DNA of 64,000 nucleotides from Bacillaceae bacterium S4-13-56 (GTDB taxonomy: Bacteria; Bacillota; Bacilli; Bacillales; JAWJLM01), in NCBI GenBank assembly GCA_040191315.1, contig JAWJLM010000005.1, positions 62,001 through 126,000 on the forward strand, written 5' to 3'. Of the stretch, positions 39,608 to 49,809 are shown in pieces (position 1 is the first letter of the stretch; each line of letters opens with the position of its first letter). Both the position numbers and the translations under genes were made by a program. The notes below the pieces were generated by a model. The model was not told the DNA's origin and made no database searches. It saw nothing but the letters and a program-made list of their open reading frames with translations.

Positions 39608-40143
39608 AAAGAGCCATTCTTCCTCTCCTTTTACTTGTCAGTCTTATTCTTGAGAGCATAGCGTTAGAGTTTTTGCCTAACCAATATTTAGTGCGAGATT
39701 TTATGATAACTCCCCACTGGGTATTTGTTATGATTTTGTACATTGCTATATTTTATGATTCTGACCGAACTTATATGTCAGTTTTATACGGGATTACTTT
39801 TGGATTTTTAGTAGACATTCTTTATACAGATATCTTAGGTGTATATATGTTTACTTATGGAATAGTCGCCTATGTGGTTCACGGACTTAAAAAAATGCTT
39901 CATGCCAATTTTTTTGTTGCATTTCTCCTCTCCTTCCTTGGCCTTTTGCTTGTTGAGTGGAGTTTATATATTGTCTATACAATGACTGGGGTAGCATCTA
40001 TGGGGGTAGAAACCTATATGCTGTATAGGCTAATTCCGACAATGACTGCAAATCTCATCTTTATGATCATTCTTTATCCATTTTTTCCTCGTCAGTTATA
40101 TCAATTAGCAGAAATGCATCTTTCTAAACCAAAAAAGGGATAA
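39604..40143 (+). CDS. mreD: MreD, cell-shape membrane protein
   Basis: The 179-residue integral membrane protein has about five helices and contains the MreD-type segment YGITFGFLVDILYTDILGVYM. It partners MreC in the elongasome. Translation is coupled to mreC by overlap. A GFFPRQLY-like end (FFPRQLYQL) is typical. Confidence 0.93.
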   Translation: MKRAILPLLLLVSLILESIALEFLPNQYLVRDFMITPHWVFVMILYIAIFYDSDRTYMSVLYGITFGFLVDILYTDILGVYMFTYGIVAYVVHGLKKMLHANFFVAFLLSFLGLLLVEWSLYIVYTMTGVASMGVETYMLYRLIPTMTANLIFMIILYPFFPRQLYQLAEMHLSKPKKG

Positions 40144-40212
40144 GATTTGTTGAGAAAAGAGGATTTTTTACTTATAAAATCGAACTATTTAGTTTGAGGT
40201 GAACTTCACGTT

Positions 40213-40896
40213 ATGGACAAACGACAAGTAGTAACAATAAAAGGAACAAAAGATGGACTAACCTTATATTTAGATGATACCTGCTCCTTTGAGGAAATCT
40301 TAAAGGAATTAAATGAAAAATTAACAACAGAACATGTTAGTGAGAATCAACCGTTTATCACAGTTCATGTGAAGCTGGGAAACCGATACTTACATAAAGA
40401 ACAGGAAGAACAATTAAGGGGAATTGTACGAAAGAAGAAAAAGTTAGTGATTCATTCCCTCGAGTCCAATGTACTAACAAAAGAAGAGGCTTTAGAATGG
40501 AAAAAAAACTTAGAAGTAACTACGATAACAAAAGTGGTTCGCAGTGGACAAGTAATGAAGGTAGATGGTGATCTCCTTTTATTAGGGGATGTTAACCCAG
40601 GTGGCTCTATTATAGCGTCAGGGAATATTTATGTTATGGGTTCACTGAGGGGGATTGCCCACGCTGGTTCAAAAGGGAATCAGGAGGCTATTATTGCTGC
40701 TTCCTACATGGAGCCCAGCCAATTAAGAATTGCTGACTATATTAGTCGCTCTCCTGACTACGAGTCTGAAGGCGCTTATATGGAATGTGGCTTTATTGAC
40801 CGCCATCAAAATAAAATTGTAATCGAACGTTTACAAACGGTCATACAAAAAAGACCGAATTTTTATTGGGAGGAAAGGGGAATATCTAATGGGTGA
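40213..40896 (+). CDS. minC: MinC, septum-site inhibitor
   Basis: MinC blocks FtsZ assembly away from mid-cell. The 227-residue protein has an N-terminal FtsZ-inhibitory domain and a C-terminal beta-helix (about 105-210) with GDVNPGGSIIASGNIYVMGSLRGIAHAG, the MinD-binding part. GAGGTGA precedes the ATG. It overlaps minD by eight bases. Confidence 0.95.
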   Translation: MDKRQVVTIKGTKDGLTLYLDDTCSFEEILKELNEKLTTEHVSENQPFITVHVKLGNRYLHKEQEEQLRGIVRKKKKLVIHSLESNVLTKEEALEWKKNLEVTTITKVVRSGQVMKVDGDLLLLGDVNPGGSIIASGNIYVMGSLRGIAHAGSKGNQEAIIAASYMEPSQLRIADYISRSPDYESEGAYMECGFIDRHQNKIVIERLQTVIQKRPNFYWEERGISNG

Positions 40897-41686
40897 GTCG
40901 ATTGTAATAACATCGGGTAAAGGTGGAGTAGGGAAAACAACAACAACAGCAAACTTAGGTACAGCTCTTGCTTTAACTGGTAAGAAGGTATGCTTAATTG
41001 ATACAGATATTGGCCTTAGAAACCTTGATGTCGTCATGGGATTAGAAAATCGTATTATTTACGATATTATTGATGTCACCGAAGGAAGATGTAAACTGCA
41101 ATCTGCATTAATTCGTGATAAACGATTTGATGATTTGGTGTTGCTTCCTGCTGCTCAAACCAGTGATAAGACTGCTTTAACTCCTGAAGCTATGGTGAAA
41201 ATTGTAGACGAACTCCGTCCGGATTATGATTATATCTTAATAGATTGTCCCGCAGGTATTGAGCAAGGATATAAAAACGCCGTTGCTGCAGCAGACAAAT
41301 CTGTAGTAGTTACGACTCCTGAAAAATCTAGTGTTAGAGATGCTGATCGAATTATTGGTCTATTGGAAAAGGAAAATGTCGATTCTCCAAAACTGATCAT
41401 TAACCGAATTCGTAATCACATGGTGAAAAGCGGAGACATGTTGGATATTGATGAAATAGTGGCTATTCTTTCCATTGATTTGCTAGGGATTGTTGCAGAT
41501 GATGATGAAGTCATCAAAGCTTCTAATCATGGTGAGCCTGTCGCTTTTCAACCGAATACAAAAGCTTCTATAGCCTATCGAAATATTGCAAGAAGAATTT
41601 TAGGAGAAACTGTTCCACTTCTTTCCTTAGAAGATGACAAGGGAATGTTTACAAAAATGAAAAAGTTCTTTGGTTTAAAAGCCTAA
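40889..41686 (+). CDS. minD: MinD, septum-site ATPase
   Basis: This ParA-type ATPase recruits MinC to the membrane. It has the deviant Walker A GKGGVGKTTTTANLG at residues 9-23, DTDIGLRNLD, and the C-terminal amphipathic membrane-targeting helix MKKFFGLKA. The length is 265 residues. GGGAGGAAAGGGG precedes the ATG. It ends the mre-min cluster. Confidence 0.97.
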   Translation: MGESIVITSGKGGVGKTTTTANLGTALALTGKKVCLIDTDIGLRNLDVVMGLENRIIYDIIDVTEGRCKLQSALIRDKRFDDLVLLPAAQTSDKTALTPEAMVKIVDELRPDYDYILIDCPAGIEQGYKNAVAAADKSVVVTTPEKSSVRDADRIIGLLEKENVDSPKLIINRIRNHMVKSGDMLDIDEIVAILSIDLLGIVADDDEVIKASNHGEPVAFQPNTKASIAYRNIARRILGETVPLLSLEDDKGMFTKMKKFFGLKA

Positions 41687-41695
41687 ATTTCTAAT

Positions 41696-41767
41696 AAAGT
41701 GAAACTTCAATCAGTGGCCGTCCCCATTGATTGTTAGCAATGACCTATAGGCCCTTGAACTAATCGG
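41696..41767 (+). repeat. Intergenic repeat family B, copy 1
   Basis: AAAGTGAAACTTCAATCAGTGGCC begins a unit containing TGATTGTTAGCA, AGGCCCTTGAAC and AATCGG, in that order. The same ordered blocks occur in reverse orientation at 46290-46373. CAATCAGTGG and CCATTGATTG within it can form a hairpin. Confidence 0.7.
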
Positions 41768-41774
41768 ATATTTA

Positions 41775-41842
41775 CGGGCAGAAATACCCCCACCTACTTT
41801 TCTCGTTTTACGTAAGATTTGAGGTGGGGGTATTTCTGCCCG
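41775..41842. repeat. 21-bp perfect inverted repeat hairpin
   Basis: CGGGCAGAAATACCCCCACCT at 41775 and its exact reverse complement ending at 41842 flank a 26-base loop. It lies between minD and spoIVFA, directly after repeat B. It is too long and too GC-rich for an ordinary terminator and has no T tail. It may be part of a mobile repeat. Confidence 0.85.
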
Positions 41843-41934
41843 TTCATGCGGGATAAAGGTTTTTTTGTTGGAATATCTCGCCCAACTCTCTCATAGACTT
41901 GTACAAACTTCTTTAAAAAATAAGGATGGGGTCT

Positions 41935-42708
41935 ATGAAACGAGATGTAAAATTGATAAGAAAAAGTATAGAAGCGAGAAGAAAAAAGAAGTACGGTTTG
42001 AAAAAACATTCACCTTCCAAGCTTCCCCCTTTGGTACAAGAGGAGGAGCGATATGGATTGTATCCTTTTTCACCGTCTATAGAAGATTCTAAGAATACTT
42101 CTCCAACACCAGTTCCTTTTTTGTTTAAACTTGTTTTGTCTGGTATCTTATTTTTCTCGGTAGCGATCCTGTTACAGCTTGATGATCGTTTTGCTGGACC
42201 ACAAAAGTGGGTTGAGTATCAGTTAACTGAAGAATTTCAGTTCGCCGCAGTTAATAGCTGGTATAAAGATACTTTTGGGGAGCCTTTAGCTTTTCTGCCT
42301 ATTTATGATGAACAGGAAAGTGAGGAAAATAAGGATAATAGTCAGATGTTAGCAATGCCTGTGACTGGTACAATTGGACAAACCTTTCAAGTTAATGGAG
42401 AGGGGATCCTTATTCAGACGAATGAAAAGTCGTTTGTAAAGGCCATGGAGGAAGGTACGGTTGTTTTTGCTGGGAATCGAGAAGACACTGGGAAAACAGT
42501 AATTATTCAACATAGTGACAATACTAAGTCCTATTATGGTCAGTTATCTAGTATATTAGTCGAGCAATATCAAGGGATTAATAAAAATGATGCAGTTGGA
42601 GAAGTAATTCCACAAGAGGGGAAAACACATTCCTTTTATTTTGCCATAGAGAAAAATAAGAAATTTATTGATCCATTGGAAGTTATGAAGGTAGACGATC
42701 TACCATGA
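41935..42708 (+). CDS. spoIVFA: SpoIVFA, regulator of SpoIVFB protease
   Basis: SpoIVFA holds and inhibits SpoIVFB in the forespore outer membrane until the sigma-G signal arrives. The 257-residue protein has a basic cytosolic N-part, a membrane helix (about residues 65-82, FKLVLSGILFFSVAILLQ) and an external domain related to M23 peptidase folds (TVVFAGNREDTGKTVIIQH). It appears to lack the usual HxH metal site. The ATG at 41935 is 8 bases after AAGGA. It overlaps spoIVFB by four bases. Confidence 0.92.
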   Translation: MKRDVKLIRKSIEARRKKKYGLKKHSPSKLPPLVQEEERYGLYPFSPSIEDSKNTSPTPVPFLFKLVLSGILFFSVAILLQLDDRFAGPQKWVEYQLTEEFQFAAVNSWYKDTFGEPLAFLPIYDEQESEENKDNSQMLAMPVTGTIGQTFQVNGEGILIQTNEKSFVKAMEEGTVVFAGNREDTGKTVIIQHSDNTKSYYGQLSSILVEQYQGINKNDAVGEVIPQEGKTHSFYFAIEKNKKFIDPLEVMKVDDLP

Positions 42709-43544
42709 GCCGAATACCTCCCATTCATATACATCCACTTCTTTGGCTAATGATTGGAATTGCATGGATAACCGGTTCTTTTTGGGATTTAATTATTATT
42801 TATGGAATTTTATTCATACATGAATGGGGTCATGGGGGCATGGCTCTTTTTTTTCGCTGGAAGATCCATTCTATGACCTTTTTTCCGTTTGGAGGAAAGA
42901 TGGAAACAGACGAGTTTGGTCATCGACCTGCAATAGAGGAGATATTAGTCATTCTAGCAGGTCCTGCAACTCATATTTTTATTTTTATTTTTGCTGCTTT
43001 AGGACAGAATAGAGGATTCCTCTCACCATATTTGGTAGAACAGATTCTTTATTATAATCAAATCATTTTCATTTTTAATTTACTTCCTATATGGCCGCTA
43101 GATGGTGGAAAGCTTGTCTTTGAGTGGCTTTCCGTTTTAAAACCATATAAAGATGCCTATGAAAAAACGATTATGTTATCAGTATGTTGTCTATTGTTGG
43201 GCTCCGTCATACTCTATATGAATATTCCTTTTTCCGTAACCCCCCTTTTTATGATTGCTTTTCTCTTGTATGAAAATAAGCTAGAATGGAAGCATCGGAC
43301 GTACCAATGGATTCGACATTTGATGTCACGGACGCAAACGTTAAGATATGAACCTAAAATTCAACCTTTATTTGTAGATCCTGCTGAGAGAATTAGTGCC
43401 GTGGTTAAAAACTACAAAAAGGGATATCAGCACCCTGTTTATGTTCTTCTTGATTCGAAAACATATGTGGTAGACGAAAGAGCGATTGTTTGGGCTTATT
43501 TAAATGGTAATAATAAACCGATTATGGACTTGATAACCCATTAA
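42705..43544 (+). CDS. spoIVFB: SpoIVFB, pro-sigma-K processing protease
   Basis: This site-2 intramembrane metalloprotease cleaves pro-sigma-K. The zinc motif HEWGH is at residues 39-43 within a membrane helix, and the third ligand region LPIWPLDGGK lies near 137. About six helices are followed by a CBS-like C-terminal part. The length is 279 residues. Coupling to spoIVFA reflects their complex. Confidence 0.95.
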   Translation: MSRIPPIHIHPLLWLMIGIAWITGSFWDLIIIYGILFIHEWGHGGMALFFRWKIHSMTFFPFGGKMETDEFGHRPAIEEILVILAGPATHIFIFIFAALGQNRGFLSPYLVEQILYYNQIIFIFNLLPIWPLDGGKLVFEWLSVLKPYKDAYEKTIMLSVCCLLLGSVILYMNIPFSVTPLFMIAFLLYENKLEWKHRTYQWIRHLMSRTQTLRYEPKIQPLFVDPAERISAVVKNYKKGYQHPVYVLLDSKTYVVDERAIVWAYLNGNNKPIMDLITH

Positions 43545-43568
43545 TAATGTAGGAAAGGGAAACGATTC

Positions 43569-44978
43569 ATGAAACGAATATTTATCTCAACATCAGGATA
43601 TGAAAAATTTGCAATGCATTTTGATGAAATCGGAATTGCAGATATACGCTTAGAACGTTTATCTCAACCAAATATCATAGGAAATATTTATATAGCAAGA
43701 GTGACAAAAGTTTTACCTGAACTTCAATCAGCGTTTGTGGACTTTGGTTCTCGCCAAGAAGGCTTCCTGCCTTTTCATGAAATTCCCGGATTTACGAAGG
43801 GGACGATCCCTGTCCATGAAGGAGAAAAAAAAATCATTCAGGTTATAAAAGAAGCCTATGGTACGAAGGGCGCAAAACTTACTGCAAACATTACAATTCC
43901 TGGTCATCATTTTGTTTTTCTACCATTTGGTGAATATATTGCCTGTTCTAAACGGATACCGGATCATCAAAAAGAGGATTTAAAAAATTGGTGTCAAAAA
44001 TTCTTAAGTGACTCAGAAGGCTTGATTATTAGGACGTCTGCTCAGGGGAGGGAGGGGAAGCTTTTATCAAGCGAGATTCATGCTTTAAAGCAAAAATGGG
44101 AGATGATCCTTGCTTCTCAAAATGAAGGGAAGGTTCCCATCTGTCTTTTTGAAGACGCTCTTATTCCTGACCAATTTTTACGAAAAAAACCTTTGGATTC
44201 TGTTGATGAAGTTTGGTTTGATGATGCTGAAACCTACAGAAGGTGTAAAGAGGAATATAGGGAAGTGCAACAAAAATTTTATTGGAAACACCATGATTTT
44301 CCTTTGCCCTTTTCCCTTGATGTAGCTTTTGATCAGGTTTTATCACATAAAGTAACGACAAAAGAAGGGGTAACCCTTCATTTTGATAGTACAGAAGCAT
44401 GTCATGTTATTGATGTTAATTCTAATCATTTTAGAAGTCATCATCAAAAAGAGGATTTTGTTAGAAAAACAAATGTAATTGCAGCCCAGATAATTGCTAG
44501 GCACATTCGTTTACGAAATCTATCAGGGATTATACTTATTGATTTTATAGATATGAAAAAATCTGAACATCGAGAAGAAGTCATAAAACAACTCTCAAAT
44601 GCACTTAAGAATGACCCACTTCGAACGGAGATCTATGGATTTACTAAATTAGGAATGCTGGAAATGACACGAAAAAGAGAAGGGAAATCGCTGGCGCTTC
44701 AAGTGTTACAAACATCAGATGACCACATTAGCTATTCCCTTGATACATGGGTATATAGGTTAGAACGTAAAATTAGAGAGTTGGGAAAAGGACAGGAGGC
44801 TATTCTAGTTGATATACGTCCTGAGCTTTTAAAAAGGTTCCTTGAGCTAATTCCCAAAAAAAGATTCCAAGAAGAGTTGGGACTGAAGCTTTTTTTCAGA
44901 GAAAAAAGTAATCTTTCCGATCTGTTTGAACTCATTTATATAGGAACAAAAGAGGTTGCAAAAGAAAGAATGTTGTAA
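43569..44978 (+). CDS. rng: Ribonuclease E/G family endoribonuclease
   Basis: The 469-residue protein resembles RNase G. It has a split S1 domain at the N-terminus (NIYIARVTKVLPELQSAFVDFGSRQEGFLPFHEI), a 5'-sensor/RNase H-like part, and the DNase I-like active site with VIDVNS and LIDFIDMKK supplying metal-binding aspartates. TRKREGKSL follows. B. subtilis lacks it here, but other Bacillaceae have it between spoIVFB and rplU. A CPxC zinc-link is not obvious. Confidence 0.9.
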   Translation: MKRIFISTSGYEKFAMHFDEIGIADIRLERLSQPNIIGNIYIARVTKVLPELQSAFVDFGSRQEGFLPFHEIPGFTKGTIPVHEGEKKIIQVIKEAYGTKGAKLTANITIPGHHFVFLPFGEYIACSKRIPDHQKEDLKNWCQKFLSDSEGLIIRTSAQGREGKLLSSEIHALKQKWEMILASQNEGKVPICLFEDALIPDQFLRKKPLDSVDEVWFDDAETYRRCKEEYREVQQKFYWKHHDFPLPFSLDVAFDQVLSHKVTTKEGVTLHFDSTEACHVIDVNSNHFRSHHQKEDFVRKTNVIAAQIIARHIRLRNLSGIILIDFIDMKKSEHREEVIKQLSNALKNDPLRTEIYGFTKLGMLEMTRKREGKSLALQVLQTSDDHISYSLDTWVYRLERKIRELGKGQEAILVDIRPELLKRFLELIPKKRFQEELGLKLFFREKSNLSDLFELIYIGTKEVAKERML

Positions 44979-44986
44979 ATCAAACA

Positions 44987-45016
44987 TTGACACCACCCCT
45001 TTTGCTATGGTAACAT
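44987..45016 (+). promoter_or_regulatory. Sigma-A promoter for rplU operon
   Basis: A perfect TTGACA, an 18-base spacer, then TAACAT lie just after rng. Confidence 0.6.
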
Positions 45017-45117
45017 CAATACGTTATGGCTCGTAGCACCGCGCTACAACCGCACAGAACAGGTTTTGAAGCTATTCTCGTAGCACCTGTGATGGCGAGT
45101 CTGAGTATAATAAGGAG
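45017..45117 (+). promoter_or_regulatory. L21-type ribosomal protein leader
   Basis: The leader contains repeated TCGTAGCACC blocks (45031 and 45079) and GCGCTAC/GTAGC pairs. It ends at the AAGGAGGTG ribosome site. Position and features fit the L21 leader family of Firmicutes, thought to give autoregulation by L21. Assignment is by eye. Confidence 0.55.
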
Positions 45118-45125
45118 GTGCAGGT

Positions 45126-45434
45126 ATGTACGCAATTATTGAAACTGGTGGTAAGCAAGTTAAAGTAGAAGAAGGACAAACTATCTTTGTAGAAAAGCTT
45201 GCTAGTGAAGCTGGTGACAGCGTAACGTTTGACAAGGTTCTTGTTGTTGGTGGTGACGAAGTGAAAGTAGGTGCTCCATTCGTGGAAGGTGCTACTGTAA
45301 CGGCTAAGGTTGAAAAGCAAGGTCGTGCGAAGAAAATCACTGTATTTAAATACAAGCCAAAAAAGAACTACAAGCGTAAGCAAGGACATCGTCAACCATA
45401 CACTAAGCTTGTTGTTGAAAAAATTAACGCGTAA
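45126..45434 (+). CDS. rplU: 50S ribosomal protein L21
   Basis: The 102-residue protein begins [11 protein letters not shown] and has the conserved C-terminal [17 protein letters not shown] that contacts 23S rRNA. AAGGAGGTG precedes the ATG. It is first in the conserved rplU-prp-rpmA operon, behind an L21-type leader. Confidence 0.98.
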   Translation: MYAIIETGGKQVKVEEGQTIFVEKLASEAGDSVTFDKVLVVGGDEVKVGAPFVEGATVTAKVEKQGRAKKITVFKYKPKKNYKRKQGHRQPYTKLVVEKINA

Positions 45435-45445
45435 GGCTGATTTAC

Positions 45446-46076
<631 letters not shown>

Positions 46077-46086
46077 TTTGTACAAT

Positions 46087-46116
46087 AAAAACTCTAACCC
46101 TTGGGTTAGAGTTTTC
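46087..46116 (+). terminator. Terminator after rpmA
   Basis: AAAACTCTAACCC pairs with GGGTTAGAGTTTT around TT. Confidence 0.85.
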
Positions 46117-46241
46117 TTTATATCATTAGAATTTATAAATTTAGTCGGTTGATAGTATAAGTAAAATTAAGGCTTTTAAATACTATTAGAATTTATAAGT
46201 TGGAGTGAAAAATGGGATTCCCATTTTGAAAAATAATAAAG

Positions 46242-46288
46242 TGTCTAGTTTCAGCGGATAAGCTTCATTGAGTTATCTTCGAAGTTTC
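46242..46288 (+). repeat. Partial family A repeat
   Basis: It matches the left 47 bases of family A (TGTCTAGTTTCAGCG, AAGCTTCATTGAGTTATCTTC, GAAGTTT) and then breaks off into family B. The 46077-46476 gap has no gene. Confidence 0.6.
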
Positions 46289-46289
46289 T

Positions 46290-46373
46290 CCCCGATTGGT
46301 TCAAGGGCCTTTAAGTCATACCCTTGGGTGCTAACAATCAGTGTGGATGGCCACTGATTGAAGTCTCACTTTA
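46290..46373 (-). repeat. Family B repeat, copy 2 (inverted)
   Basis: Read on the minus strand, it carries AAAGTGAGACTTCAATCAG, TGATTGTTAGCA, AGGCCCTTGAAC and AATCGG in the same order as the copy at 41696. It is joined directly to a half copy of family A, making a chimeric repeat. Confidence 0.7.
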
Positions 46374-46476
46374 TACGTTCAGACAGTTGAATAGGTAAAA
46401 ACTAAAGGGTTATCCATAAGCCTTAGATTTTCTAATATGCTATAATTTAATTTATGATTGGCGGGGAGTGAGGGAA

Positions 46477-47013
46477 ATGGATACAGAAAAAGTGATTGAA
46501 TTGTTAAGACATTATCGACATGACTGGATGAATCAATATCAATTAATTCATGGTTATGCTTCCATGAATCGGTTGGAGGATGTCAAGAAAAAAGTGCAGG
46601 AGGGAATTGAAAAGTCCCGAGAAGAATCAAAATTGGTTCAACTCCATGCCCCTCATTTAGCACTCTGGTTAATTTCATTTAATTGGTATGAAGAAGTGTT
46701 TAGACTTACATATCATATTGAAGAGGAGACTAGTGTCACAACTCTAAGTAAGGCGGATCAAGAACTGGTAGAATCTCTTAAAAAAATAATAAATCAGTTA
46801 CATAAATATACGCTTACAGATGTTTTGTACCATGGTCAGCTTCATATTATAAATACACAAGACGTATCCCTTCATTTAACCATTCAGGGGACTTTTCTTG
46901 AATGTGAGAATCTTGTTCAAGAGCTTTTGAAAATAAAATTTGTGAATGAGGTTCAAACTGATAATAGGGAATCCTTAAAAATAATTTTGTGTTTGGAAGA
47001 TAAGAAGACGTGA
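46477..47013 (+). CDS. spo0B: Spo0B, sporulation phosphotransferase
   Basis: Spo0B passes phosphate from Spo0F to Spo0A. The 178-residue protein has the histidine helix LLRHYRHDWMNQYQLIHGY, with the likely phosphorylated H15 in RHDWMN. A degenerate kinase-like C-terminal domain follows. The ATG at 46477 is chosen over the GTG at 46468 because GGGGAG sits 8 bases before it. It is coupled to obg, as in B. subtilis. Confidence 0.92.
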   Translation: MDTEKVIELLRHYRHDWMNQYQLIHGYASMNRLEDVKKKVQEGIEKSREESKLVQLHAPHLALWLISFNWYEEVFRLTYHIEEETSVTTLSKADQELVESLKKIINQLHKYTLTDVLYHGQLHIINTQDVSLHLTIQGTFLECENLVQELLKIKFVNEVQTDNRESLKIILCLEDKKT

Positions 47014-48303
<1,290 letters not shown>

Positions 48304-48314
48304 GAGAGATTTGG

Positions 48315-48764
48315 ATGGGGAAAGCAGATCATCAATTTTTTCTAGTTCGGGAAGATGTTTTACCAGAAGCTATGCTTAAAACATTAAAGGCCAAATCTTT
48401 ACTTGAGCGAGGCAAAATTTCCTCTGTTTATGAGGCAGTACAGCTTGTCGATTTGAGTAGAAGTGCTTTTTATAAATACCGAGACGCTGTCTTTCCGTTT
48501 CAAGCTATGGTGAAAGAGAAAATGATTACTCTTTTTTTTCATATAGAAGATCGGACAGGAACGCTGTCCCGATTGTTAGGCATAGTTGCTGCAGCTGGGT
48601 GTAATATTCTTACGATCCATCAGACCATCCCACTTCAAGGGAGAGCAAATGTTACATTGTCACTTAATACCACTGCTATGACCATGGAAATCGATGAATT
48701 ATTGAGTCAATTACGCAAACTAGAATTTATTGATCGTGTGGATTTGTTGAGCAGTGGTGCATAA
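48315..48764 (+). CDS. pheB: ACT-domain protein PheB
   Basis: The 149-residue protein has an N-terminal helical part with a helix-turn-helix look ([24 protein letters not shown]) and an ACT domain (about 70-147, [33 protein letters not shown]). ACT domains bind amino acids. Its constant position before pheA suggests sensing of phenylalanine or chorismate-pathway status. Catalytic activity is not expected. Confidence 0.88.
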   Translation: MGKADHQFFLVREDVLPEAMLKTLKAKSLLERGKISSVYEAVQLVDLSRSAFYKYRDAVFPFQAMVKEKMITLFFHIEDRTGTLSRLLGIVAAAGCNILTIHQTIPLQGRANVTLSLNTTAMTMEIDELLSQLRKLEFIDRVDLLSSGA

Positions 48765-48780
48765 ACTGGGGGAATCGAGA

Positions 48781-49671
48781 ATGGAACAAACTATTGGATA
48801 TTTAGGACCAAAAGGAACATTTACGAAAATGGCCGTAGATTCTTTTTTTCCTTCGCAAACTTCGATTAGTTATGAAAGCATACCATCCTGTATAGATGCG
48901 GTTCAAGAGGGGAAAGTGGACTTAGGAGTAGTTCCTTTAGAAAATGCTATTGAGGGTTCGGTTCACATTACTTTGGATTATTTAATACACCAAATACAAC
49001 TTCCAATTGTTGGAGAAATCATTGTGCCAATTCGCCAACATCTATTAATACATCCAGAAGCTCAACAAGATTATAAGGCTATTCATACCGTATATTCTCA
49101 TAGCCATGCCATAGCTCAATGCCATCAATTTTTACACACTCACCTTCCCCATGCAGACATAGAATATACACCTTCTACAGGAAGGGGTGCTGAAATTGTG
49201 CAAGAAAAGGGACCAGGGGTAGCAGCTATAGGGAATGAATTGGCTGCAGATTCCTACGGATTATCGATCTGGAAGCCTGACATTCATGATTTTCCTAATA
49301 ATCATACTCGATTTGTAATCATTAGTAAGAATCGAAAGCAAATTAATTTTCCAAATGAAGAAAAGATTACTGAGAAAACAACATTAATGGTAACTTTGCC
49401 AAAAGATTATACAGGGGCACTTCACCAAGTATTGTCTGCCTTTGCTTGGAGAAAAATGAACTTATCCAAAATTGAATCAAGACCAATGAAAACTGGTCTT
49501 GGGAATTACTTTTTTATTATTGATGTAGATCAACCATATGACGATGTGCTTTTCCCAGGTGTTAAGGCAGAGTTAGAAGTGCTAGGCTGCCAGGTTACAG
49601 TTTTAGGAACCTATTCCTCATATCACTTGCATCGTTCTAAAAGAGAAACATTAACTGAAAAAACATGGTGA
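48781..49671 (+). CDS. pheA: Prephenate dehydratase
   Basis: It converts prephenate to phenylpyruvate. The 297-residue protein starts MEQTIGYLGPKGTFT. It has PLENAIEGSVHITLDYL, the STGRGAEIV segment and the catalytic TRF motif in NNHTRFVIIS near residue 177. A C-terminal ACT domain contains ALHQVLSAFAWRKMNLSKIESRP, the Phe feedback site. The ATG at 48781 follows GGGGGAATCGAG. Confidence 0.96.
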   Translation: MEQTIGYLGPKGTFTKMAVDSFFPSQTSISYESIPSCIDAVQEGKVDLGVVPLENAIEGSVHITLDYLIHQIQLPIVGEIIVPIRQHLLIHPEAQQDYKAIHTVYSHSHAIAQCHQFLHTHLPHADIEYTPSTGRGAEIVQEKGPGVAAIGNELAADSYGLSIWKPDIHDFPNNHTRFVIISKNRKQINFPNEEKITEKTTLMVTLPKDYTGALHQVLSAFAWRKMNLSKIESRPMKTGLGNYFFIIDVDQPYDDVLFPGVKAELEVLGCQVTVLGTYSSYHLHRSKRETLTEKTW

Positions 49672-49809
49672 AAATGTCTCCTTATTCACTGTGTTTTTTC
49701 TTTTTTTATGTCAAATTCATCAACCTTTTTCCGTGTCTCGCATATGTTGAAAGTGAAAGTATGTGTGATCAGCCTAAACTATAACATTAGGAAGAAGGGA
49801 GAAACACCA

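Noticed and set aside
49720-49745. Sigma-E promoter for safA
   Set aside because: CATATGTT is a fair -10, but no acceptable -35 lies at 13-15 bases upstream.
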